Below, one piece after another: positions 16,617 through 21,223 of a stretch of DNA of 21,223 nt; the first letter of the stretch is position 1, and every line of letters starts with the position of its first letter. Made by a program: the position numbers and the translations under genes. This DNA is from Thermoplasmata archaeon. Its GTDB lineage: Archaea; Thermoplasmatota; Thermoplasmata; UBA10834. The stretch lies in NCBI GenBank assembly GCA_025457845.1, contig JALOTO010000028.1:1-21223 (forward strand), read 5' to 3'. The notes beneath the pieces are model-generated. The model worked only from the letters and a program-made list of their open reading frames with translations. It made no database searches and was not told the DNA's origin.

Positions 16617-17089
16617 ATGAGCCCGAGCTGATGGTGCTGCCTCTGCGCCTTCACTATGTCCATGGTGGCGCTGATCAGCATGCCGATTGGGAACGGCTTG
16701 GTCCAGAACGACACCGCCCCGGCCCTGAGCGCCTCGTCCCTGATGGTCTCGTCGGCGCTGGAGAATATGATCGGGATGGTGGGGTCTATGCGCTTGATCT
16801 CCTTGGTGGTCTGGATCCCGTCCTTCCCCGGCATCCTGTAGTCCATGATGATGCAGTCTGGCTTGTACTGCATGCTCTGTATGACCTTGACGGCCTCGTC
16901 GCCGCTGCGGGCCGAGAAGACGGTGTGGCCCTGGGATTCGAACATGTCCTTGTACAGCTCGCGGATGAAGTCCTCGTCATCGACGACGAAGACCCTGGCC
17001 CTGCTGCCGTTCGTCCGAATAGCACCCGAGGTGGTGAATCCTCCCGACATGGCCGCCATCGCCCTGAGACCGGGTCCTAAGTTGCCCAT
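16613..17089 (-). CDS. CheY-like response regulator receiver
   Basis: A single receiver domain (about residues 30-148) follows a short 28-residue Gly/Ala-rich leader. Acidic pocket D37-D38 is in VFVVDDEDF, phosphoacceptor D83 is in IIMDYRMPGKDG, the conserved Ser is in IIFSSAD and the Lys in FWTKPF (K131). It has no output domain, so it probably signals by protein-protein contact after phosphorylation by a histidine kinase that is not in this window. The start at ATG 17089 is one choice; Met11 and Met14 are alternatives that trim the leader. Its TAG overlaps the pelA TAG within the palindrome CTAG at 16613-16616. Confidence 0.9.
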   Translation of the reverse strand: MGNLGPGLRAMAAMSGGFTTSGAIRTNGSRARVFVVDDEDFIRELYKDMFESQGHTVFSARSGDEAVKVIQSMQYKPDCIIMDYRMPGKDGIQTTKEIKRIDPTIPIIFSSADETIRDEALRAGAVSFWTKPFPIGMLISATMDIVKAQRQHHQLGLI

Positions 17090-17197
17090 TTCGAGTACCC
17101 TGGCTAGGTTGTGTGCGCAAGCTCCGCCCCGCAGAAGCGAGATTTGGCGTGGCTAGTGCATCCCAGTTGTCCCGTTTCGACCGAATGCCTAGATAGT

Positions 17198-17207
17198 GTA
17201 TAAAATC
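17198..17207 (-). promoter_or_regulatory. TATA-like element upstream of the response regulator
   Basis: Minus-strand GATTTTATAC with an upstream CAA predicts a start near 17177, leaving a leader of about 88 nt before ATG 17089. The 141-nt gap between the receiver and the ferredoxin gene holds no other feature that I can see. Confidence 0.45.
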
Positions 17208-17230
17208 TTGCATCAGGACGCCTGTGGACG

Positions 17231-17533
17231 TCACGCGGTGCCTTGAAGCCCCTGAGAGGGCGGGCGGGGGTACTTGCGCCTCAGGTTGTGGAGCGCGTCC
17301 GCGAGGTTCCGGAGAGTGGGGAACGAGATGGCCTGCTCCGGGCAGTGGCTCCTGCATCCCGTGCAGCCCACTACGCAGTTGTACGGGTTGGCGACCACGG
17401 TCTCGCCTTCCTGGACGTAGACGCCTTGGTGGCAGAATGCCACGCACGTTCCGCAGCCGTTGCACTTCGCCCGGTCGATCGTCGGGAACCAGGGTATCTC
17501 CTTCCGCGGGATGCCCTCGTAGCTCTCCGTCAT
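17231..17533 (-). CDS. 2[4Fe-4S] ferredoxin-like protein
   Basis: This 100-residue protein has two four-cysteine clusters: C24/C27/C30/C34 in CNGCGTCVAFC, and C53/C57/C60/C64 in CVVGCTGCRSHCP (spacing C-x3-C-x2-C-x3-C-P). These ligate two [4Fe-4S] clusters for electron transfer. A basic, Pro-rich tail of about 30 residues follows. Its ATG directly follows the TGA of the thioredoxin-fold gene (TGAATG), so the two are an operon and may be redox partners. The ferredoxin's client is unknown. Confidence 0.85.
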   Translation of the reverse strand: MTESYEGIPRKEIPWFPTIDRAKCNGCGTCVAFCHQGVYVQEGETVVANPYNCVVGCTGCRSHCPEQAISFPTLRNLADALHNLRRKYPRPPSQGLQGTA

Positions 17534-18049
17534 TCAGAGGCCTCCCCTGGACGCCTTGAGGAGCCTGGTGACGTCGGCCTGCCTGAGCTCCTTCCCTGCC
17601 GAGACGATCTTGCCGTTGATGGCCAGCGCGGGGGAGTCGGCGACCCCTCTAGCGGCCATGACCTCCGCGTCAGTGACCTTCACGACCTCCGCCTTGAACC
17701 CCGCTGAAGTCAGTGCTTCCTCCACCGCGGAATGTGTGGTGCCGGAGCAAGTCGGCCCGACGAAGACCTCCACGACGAACCCGCAGGCCCGCGCCCTCTC
17801 CATGCGGTCCTTGAGGCCCAGGTACTCGTCGTACATGCTGTCGAGGTACTCGCCCTCTGCCTCGCGGGGGATGTAGTTGCTCTCCTTCAGCCCCCTCATG
17901 ATGACCTCCTTGACGTGGCTCTCGTCGCCCGAGCCGATGGCGAGGGCACTGCCAAGTATGCCGTCATAGTTCGATATACCGACCTCGACTCCCTCCACCT
18001 TGATCCGCTTGGTGGTCGTCCTGCCTGGACAGCATGGGTTCGTGTTCAT
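17534..18049 (-). CDS. Thioredoxin-fold (MTH895-like) redox protein with N-terminal extension
   Basis: The 171-residue protein has two parts. Residues 93-165 follow the thioredoxin-like MTH895/Thioredoxin_3 pattern: VEVFVGPTCSGTT, then AEVVKVTDAEVMAARGV, the cis-Pro segment ADSPALAINGKIVSAGK (Pro140) and the final helix QADVTRLL. The usual CxxC is reduced to C101-S-G-T. The N-terminal part begins with C6-C7-P-G and contains IKVEGVEVGISNYDGIL and NYIPREAEGEYLDSMYDEYL. It looks conserved, but I cannot name it. It is the first gene of an operon with the ferredoxin and is divergent from an ArsR-type regulator, suggesting a metal(loid)- or thiol-stress role (inference). Confidence 0.65.
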   Translation of the reverse strand: MNTNPCCPGRTTTKRIKVEGVEVGISNYDGILGSALAIGSGDESHVKEVIMRGLKESNYIPREAEGEYLDSMYDEYLGLKDRMERARACGFVVEVFVGPTCSGTTHSAVEEALTSAGFKAEVVKVTDAEVMAARGVADSPALAINGKIVSAGKELRQADVTRLLKASRGGL

Positions 18050-18116
18050 GACAGTCGCCCGGAGGGGGCACCCTGGCTGATGCCCCGCGAATTGCGAACG
18101 TTGAAGTGCGATGCGT

Positions 18117-18125
18117 GCTATAAGA
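18117..18125. promoter_or_regulatory. TATA-like element shared by redox operon and ArsR gene
   Basis: GCTATAAGA is centred in the divergent gap. On the minus strand it predicts a start near 18093, 44 nt before ATG 18049. On the plus strand it predicts one near 18145. An ArsR protein bound here could repress both directions. Confidence 0.45.
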
Positions 18126-18196
18126 TGGTTGTGGGTTCAAAGGAAATTGAAATCCGGGGCAGGGGGCGCAGGAGGAGGAAGGAGGTCCCGCCTGAG

Positions 18197-18532
18197 GTGC
18201 ACGCAGGGGTACGAAGGGCGGGAGGGTACTCTTCAGTCGTGTCATCTCTGCCTGACTCGCGCGCACTCTCGGACCGCGCAAAGGTCCACGGGGCGCTGGC
18301 GGACGGGATCAGGCTGAGGATGCTGTGGGCTCTGTCGCGGTCGGAGCTCTGCCCCTGCCTGCTGACGGAGATCACGGGCCTAAGCGACTCGAAGCTCTCC
18401 TACCACCTGCGGATCCTGAAGGACGCGGGGCTTGTCAGCGTCACGCGGACGAAGAGCTGGCGCGTGTATTCGATAACGGACGAGGGGCGCGCCGAGATCC
18501 TCGGTCCCAGAAGAAGGATAAGAAAGGGTTGA
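18197..18532 (+). CDS. ArsR-family winged-helix transcription regulator
   Basis: The HTH region reads ADGIRLRMLWALSRSELCPC and then LTEITGLSDSKLSYHLRILK, followed by the wing VSVTRTKSWRVYSITDEG, the standard ArsR/SmtB winged helix. The ELCPC motif keeps both cysteines of the classical ELCVC arsenic/antimony sensor, so metalloid or heavy-metal sensing is plausible. GTG 18197 has GGAGGT ten nucleotides upstream. GTG 18239 (97 residues) is a reasonable alternative, while ATG 18125 would lie within the TATA-like element and adds an Arg-rich stretch that looks non-coding. It is divergent from the redox operon, its probable target. The stop lies at the edge of a hairpin shared with the next unit. 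Confidence 0.75.
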   Translation: MHAGVRRAGGYSSVVSSLPDSRALSDRAKVHGALADGIRLRMLWALSRSELCPCLLTEITGLSDSKLSYHLRILKDAGLVSVTRTKSWRVYSITDEGRAEILGPRRRIRKG

Positions 18533-18564
18533 TAGGTAGGAAGGGAGCAACCACCCTACCTATC
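18531..18564 (-). terminator. 10-bp hairpin terminator-like element
   Basis: GATAGGTAGG (18531-18540) and CCTACCTATC (18555-18564) are perfect inverted repeats around a 14-nt loop. On the minus strand the stem is followed by CCTTTCTTATCCTTCTT, a pyrimidine tract fit for termination, 18 nt after the stop of the small minus-strand ORF. On the plus strand no T tract follows. Confidence 0.5.
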
Positions 18565-18581
18565 TGGGATGGAGTCAACAG

Positions 18582-18671
18582 TCAAGCGCAGTCAGCCGCT
18601 GGTTCGATTCCGGGTTCGCATCCGAGGAGGTCGTACATCTCCTCCCAGCTGTAGTGGTCAGATTCTGCCAT
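18582..18671 (-). CDS. Candidate 29-residue small protein
   Basis: A short ORF starts at ATG 18671 (MAESDHYSWEEMYDLL) and ends with two Cys and a TGA at 18582. It is acidic (about eight Asp/Glu) with one Trp and two Tyr. An excellent Shine-Dalgarno sequence, AGGTGAG (18676-18682), lies 4 nt before ATG, and a TATA-like GCTATTAACC (18711-18720) predicts a transcript start near 18689. Downstream is a perfect hairpin with a pyrimidine tract. The four signals have the right order and spacing. No family is recognised. The coding claim rests on these signals and on protein-like composition; no homologue could be checked. Confidence 0.5.
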   Translation of the reverse strand: MAESDHYSWEEMYDLLGCEPGIEPAADCA

Positions 18672-18675
18672 TCTT

Positions 18676-18682
18676 CTCACCT
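18676..18682 (-). promoter_or_regulatory. Shine-Dalgarno sequence of the 29-residue ORF
   Basis: AGGTGAG matches the archaeal anti-SD (16S 3' end AUCACCUCC) over the GGTGA core and sits 4 nt before ATG 18671. It is one of the best ribosome-binding sites in the window. Confidence 0.55.
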
Positions 18683-18710
18683 GTTCGCAGAGGATTCTAT
18701 GCGAAACGAG

Positions 18711-18720
18711 GGTTAATAGC
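18711..18720 (-). promoter_or_regulatory. TATA-like element of the 29-residue ORF
   Basis: Minus-strand GCTATTAACC is an AT-rich island that would start a transcript near 18689, giving an 18-nt leader that contains the AGGTGAG ribosome-binding site. Confidence 0.4.
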
Positions 18721-18758
18721 CTGAAGGGTGGGGGTCAGCGAAAGTACTCCCGCCCGTC

Positions 18759-20459
18759 TCACTTGGCGTGCCTGACCCTGACCGCCTCGCCTCGCTCCGC
18801 CAGGTCCATCTCGGCGGAGCACATCCGCGCTACGCCGACCCCTCTGACCTCGCCCCGATGCGCTATCACGACGTCGTCTCCGATGCGTATCTCGGGTGCG
18901 GCCTTCGAGACCCCGACCGCGAAGAGGTTGCCCTTGAGCTGGAAGTCCTCTATCTCCACGGTGTAGGCGTTCGATGGGGCCAGTAGTCTCCCGCCATCCA
19001 GTGTCAGGGAGACGAGCCCCCTGTCCCCGGTGAGCATCCCCACCTGCGCTCCGGCCCTGTTGATCCTGAGGTTCGGGTACCTCCCCTGGACCTGTGCCCC
19101 TTCGCACAGCATCTCGCCAGCCTCTCCGAACTGGAACCTGCAGCGCGAGCGCATGTCCTCCGCCCACCGGTCGTGCCTCGTGTCCGGCCCGTCGGGGGCG
19201 TACTGCCTGAGCTCATCCTCCAGCCTCCTGAGGGCGTCCTTGGACCCGGGGTTCCCTCCCGATGTGTCGGTGAAGTCCCGCAGGACCGAGTTGACCGGCT
19301 CCCTCTCGTCCCCGAGGTGCGAGATGACTGCGTCGTAGCGTTGGCTCTCGACCAGCCACGAGACCATCTCCTCCGCCAGCCTCTTCTCGTCCCTGTCCCA
19401 GTGGCCTGTGACGGGGATGTCGTAGTCCTGGGCGGGGTATGCCAGCTCGAGTTCCCTCGGGACGAGCCCGAGGGGCGACGTCACGATCACCTCGTGCACA
19501 ACGTCGGCCGCGCCGCTCGCGACCAGCGCATCCCTGAACCTGAGGTGGCTCTTCGACATCGAGTAGGGTTTCTTGGCAGAGCACGGGATCAGCAGCAGGA
19601 CCCTGGCGGACGGCGGGCGCGCGTACCTCGCCTCCAGCCTGGCCCTCCACCTGCGCACCTCCGGCCTGGCGAGGGACTCCTTGGAGCCTGCGTGGAACGG
19701 CGCCCCCTTGACGGGCGCGTGCATCTCGAGCAGGGGATAGTGGCCGATGTCCAGGAGCCTGAGGTCCTGGACCAGCCACGGGTCGGCCCTTATTCGCGCC
19801 TCGACCAGCTCCCTCAGACGCCCTTCCGAGATAGCGTGCCTGACGTGCCTGAGCTCGTCCTCCGCGGCCGCCTGGTTGTGAGCGAGCAGCTCCTGCTTGC
19901 CCCTCCTGTCGGAGAGGCAGGACGGGCATGAGCACGGAAGGGCCTTCACCTTCCCGTGTTCCAGGATCCCGCTGTTGGTGAGGTAGAGGCCGCTCTCGGT
20001 GGCCATCGAGATGGCGAGCGAATCGAAGACGTCTATGCCGCAGTATGCGAGGAGCGCGAGCCTGTGGGGCAGGGCCGCGGATGAGAGGTAGACGGGCTTC
20101 ATGAGACTGTCCGGTCCCTTGGCCTTCTCGACCGCGTCCGCGAAGGCCGCGGAATCGAGGAGCAGGGGCGCAGGGTCGGCTATGACGTGGAAAGCCCCGT
20201 CCGGTACGGGCGGGGCGAACTTGGAGCCCCTGAAGCCAGGGCTCAGATGAGCATCGCCGGCGGTCTCGCCGGAGAAACCAGACTTCGCGACGACGAGTTC
20301 ACCGGGCTTCGCCTCGCCTGGCATGGCGAGGCCGAGCGACCCCTTCGGCCTCGGCTGCGAACCCGCGTACGCGATCGCCGGGGTCTCGTGCAGGACGCCG
20401 TCGATCTCGAGGGTGCCAACCCTCGCCAGGCCGTCCCGCTCTTTGATCTCGAAGCGCAC
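18759..20459 (-). CDS. arcS: Archaeosine synthase-type tRNA-modifying enzyme (ArcS/TgtA2)
   Basis: The 566-residue protein has the layout of the archaeal TGT paralogue that completes archaeosine at tRNA position 15. It has a TGT-like N-terminal region, zinc ligands CSCPSC (C176/C178/C181) with a downstream His (H194), the ArcS-specific IPCSAKKPYSMSKSH (291-305) preceding a DUF5591-like central domain, and a C-terminal PUA RNA-binding domain from about residue 485 (IRIGDDVVIAHRGEVRGVGV). It acts on preQ0-modified tRNA, converting the nitrile to the amidine. The start is GTG 20459, which coincides with the predicted transcript start, so the mRNA is likely leaderless. The upstream DsrE operon ends 61 nt before it. 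Confidence 0.92.
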   Translation of the reverse strand: MRFEIKERDGLARVGTLEIDGVLHETPAIAYAGSQPRPKGSLGLAMPGEAKPGELVVAKSGFSGETAGDAHLSPGFRGSKFAPPVPDGAFHVIADPAPLLLDSAAFADAVEKAKGPDSLMKPVYLSSAALPHRLALLAYCGIDVFDSLAISMATESGLYLTNSGILEHGKVKALPCSCPSCLSDRRGKQELLAHNQAAAEDELRHVRHAISEGRLRELVEARIRADPWLVQDLRLLDIGHYPLLEMHAPVKGAPFHAGSKESLARPEVRRWRARLEARYARPPSARVLLLIPCSAKKPYSMSKSHLRFRDALVASGAADVVHEVIVTSPLGLVPRELELAYPAQDYDIPVTGHWDRDEKRLAEEMVSWLVESQRYDAVISHLGDEREPVNSVLRDFTDTSGGNPGSKDALRRLEDELRQYAPDGPDTRHDRWAEDMRSRCRFQFGEAGEMLCEGAQVQGRYPNLRINRAGAQVGMLTGDRGLVSLTLDGGRLLAPSNAYTVEIEDFQLKGNLFAVGVSKAAPEIRIGDDVVIAHRGEVRGVGVARMCSAEMDLAERGEAVRVRHAK

Positions 20460-20479
20460 GGCTACGCATTGCCCGCACT

Positions 20480-20489
20480 GATATAAAAG
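20480..20489 (-). promoter_or_regulatory. TATA box of arcS
   Basis: Minus-strand CTTTTATATC is a near-consensus archaeal TATA box. It sits about 26 nt before GTG 20459, consistent with a leaderless transcript, and it also serves as the T tract following the hairpin of the upstream operon. Confidence 0.6.
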
Positions 20490-20496
20490 GGGTTCC

Positions 20497-20511
20497 GGGG
20501 GCCGGGCCCCC
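20497..20511 (-). terminator. GC hairpin at the end of the DsrE operon
   Basis: GGGGGCC-G-GGCCCCC is a perfect 7-bp inverted repeat 9 nt after the DsrE-like stop codon (TAG at 20521). On the minus strand it is followed by CCCCTTTTATATC, whose T run overlaps the arcS TATA box. The perfect symmetry leaves only a 1-nt loop, so in RNA the stem must open at the tip. Confidence 0.45.
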
Positions 20512-20520
20512 TGGGTTTGA

Positions 20521-20851
20521 CTAGAACGTGGTGACCACGTCGTGTTCGGCGAGCAGCTTCCTCGCCTCCGACGCGGGGACGGGCTTCAGCCCCTCGAAGA
20601 GCGCGGCCTCCGGGATCCCGCGGGACTCCATGTCCTCCTTGACGACATAGACCGGGACCTCGAAGTCGTATAGCTCCTTGGTCGCGTCCATGTTCGACGG
20701 CATCCCTACCGCCTCGGCCTTCTGCGTGGAGACGGCGTTGTAGACCCCGTCGTCCATCATGAGGACCGTGGTCTTCATGCCGTTGACACGCCTCCTCCAG
20801 TCCATATGGCGCCTTTGTGACCAGGACAAGTGTTGAAGCAGCCATCATCAT
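20521..20851 (-). CDS. DsrE/DsrF-like protein, reading frame disrupted
   Basis: The 5' part (from ATG 20851, with GTG 20854 in frame) reads AASTLVLVTKAPYGLEEA, a typical opening of TusC/DsrF-like proteins. The rest of the family pattern, NGMKTTVLMMDDGVYNAV then YDFEVPVYVVKEDM and ending LLAEHDVVTTF, is in another frame and has no stop until 20521. The switch lies near 20789-20803. Removing one base in GGAGGAGG joins APYGLEE to RVNGMKTT, but about eleven family residues between the first strand and the MKTT strand would still be missing, so a larger deletion is possible. The intact part from an internal start (102 residues or shorter) lacks the first strand. Alternatively this is a pseudogene or an assembly error. 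Its 5' end overlaps the upstream DsrE gene's stop (TGATG). Confidence 0.65.
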
Positions 20852-21210
20852 CACCTCGCGATCGTCACTAGCCTGTCAGACTCGGACACGAACCTGAACA
20901 GGTCGTTGGTCAGGCTACCGACCTTGGCACCCTTGATCTCCTCGCCGCGTTGGAACCCGCGGGCCGCGAAACAGGTCTCGCAGACCGCTTGGTCGATCCC
21001 GTCCGCCGCAGCCTGCTCAAGCTCCTTGCCCACATTGGGGAACCGCTTGGGGTTCTGCCCCGCCTTGACTGCGGTCACCCCCTCGCCGTAGCCGAACATG
21101 TGGACCTTGTATCCCTTGGCGCGGGCCGCCTGCGCCAGCTTGACGGCAATGTTCGCGTCCATGGCCATCATCGAGCCAGTCCTCCAGAGTATAGTGAGCG
21201 TCTTTGCCAT
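20851..21210 (-). CDS. DsrE/TusD-family sulfur-relay-like protein
   Basis: This 119-residue Rossmann-like protein opens MAKTLTILWRTGSMM, with AAADGIDQAVCETCFAARGF holding C77 and C80, and ends with a typical DsrE-type beta strand (SDRLVTIAR). DsrE-type proteins carry persulfides on such cysteines in sulfur transfer for tRNA thiolation or sulfur metabolism. The substrate here is inferred only. A strong GAGGTGATGA ribosome-binding region precedes ATG 21210 by about 3 nt; it probably overlaps the stop of a further operon gene beyond the window edge. Confidence 0.8.
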   Translation of the reverse strand: MAKTLTILWRTGSMMAMDANIAVKLAQAARAKGYKVHMFGYGEGVTAVKAGQNPKRFPNVGKELEQAAADGIDQAVCETCFAARGFQRGEEIKGAKVGSLTNDLFRFVSESDRLVTIAR

Positions 21211-21223
21211 GTCATCACCTCAG

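Noticed and set aside
18125..18196. ATG 18125 as start of the ArsR gene
   Set aside because: The ATG lies at the TATA-like element itself and the extra residues are a low-complexity Arg-rich stretch encoded by a polypurine tract that instead contains the ribosome-binding site.
18601..18623. tRNA T-arm-like sequence (GGTTCGATTCC followed by GGGTTCGCATCC) with a possible GGATG/CATCC acceptor pair
   Set aside because: Only about 57 nt separate the putative acceptor strands, too short for a tRNA, the T stem has a mismatch and no anticodon arm exists. The sequence is explained as the antisense of the small ORF's Cys-Glu-Pro codons.

Overview
The window is a gene-dense stretch of high-GC archaeal DNA. 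Archaeal markers are ABCE1/RLI (ribosome recycling), aPelota, an archaeosine-pathway enzyme of the ArcS type, an archaeal methionyl-tRNA synthetase with several CxxC zinc knuckles, and TATA-type promoters about 26 nt before likely transcript starts. Base composition, the PKD surface protein, and the presence of CheY-like and roadblock proteins would fit a high-GC Thermoplasmatota/euryarchaeal lineage. That placement is inference, and no rRNA is present to settle it.

Layout. Positions 1-4173 (+) hold the 3' part of a giant surface protein: six carboxypeptidase-regulatory-like repeats, a unique middle region, six PKD repeats and a C-terminal membrane anchor. Positions 4243-6612 (-) are a cobalt/nickel ECF transporter operon, cbiM-cbiQ-cbiO, with a promoter that carries a 21-bp-spaced direct repeat. 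Positions 6761-8898 encode three membrane proteins: a metal-dependent hydrolase-like protein with an odd start, a BASS-type symporter and a DedA protein. Positions 8889-10655 (-) are ABCE1, and 10692-12131 (-) is an HExxH M3-like peptidase. Positions 12227-15053 (+) are metG, with an apparent 1-nt frameshift near its 3' end, followed by a 4-nt-overlapping PHP phosphoesterase. Next come a roadblock protein (-), pelA (+) and a CheY-like receiver (-). Positions 17231-18049 (-) are a ferredoxin plus a thioredoxin-fold protein, divergent from an ArsR-type regulator (+) that retains a Cys-x-Cys sensor motif. Positions 18531-18720 contain what looks like a complete miniature transcription unit for an unannotated 29-residue protein. 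arcS (-) follows, and the window ends in a DsrE/TusD-like operon (-) whose second gene is disrupted.

Functional themes are translation quality control and recycling (ABCE1, Pelota, MetRS, ArcS), metal handling (Cbi transporter, ArsR module), and sulfur/redox relay proteins (DsrE pair, ferredoxin, thioredoxin-like). Neighbouring genes overlap or nearly touch at many ends, and several promoters sit so close to the start codon that leaderless transcripts are likely. The most interesting candidates are the 29-residue ORF unit, the ArsR-redox module, the cbiM operator-like repeat and the two reading-frame breaks. The frame breaks may simply be assembly errors in G-rich runs.
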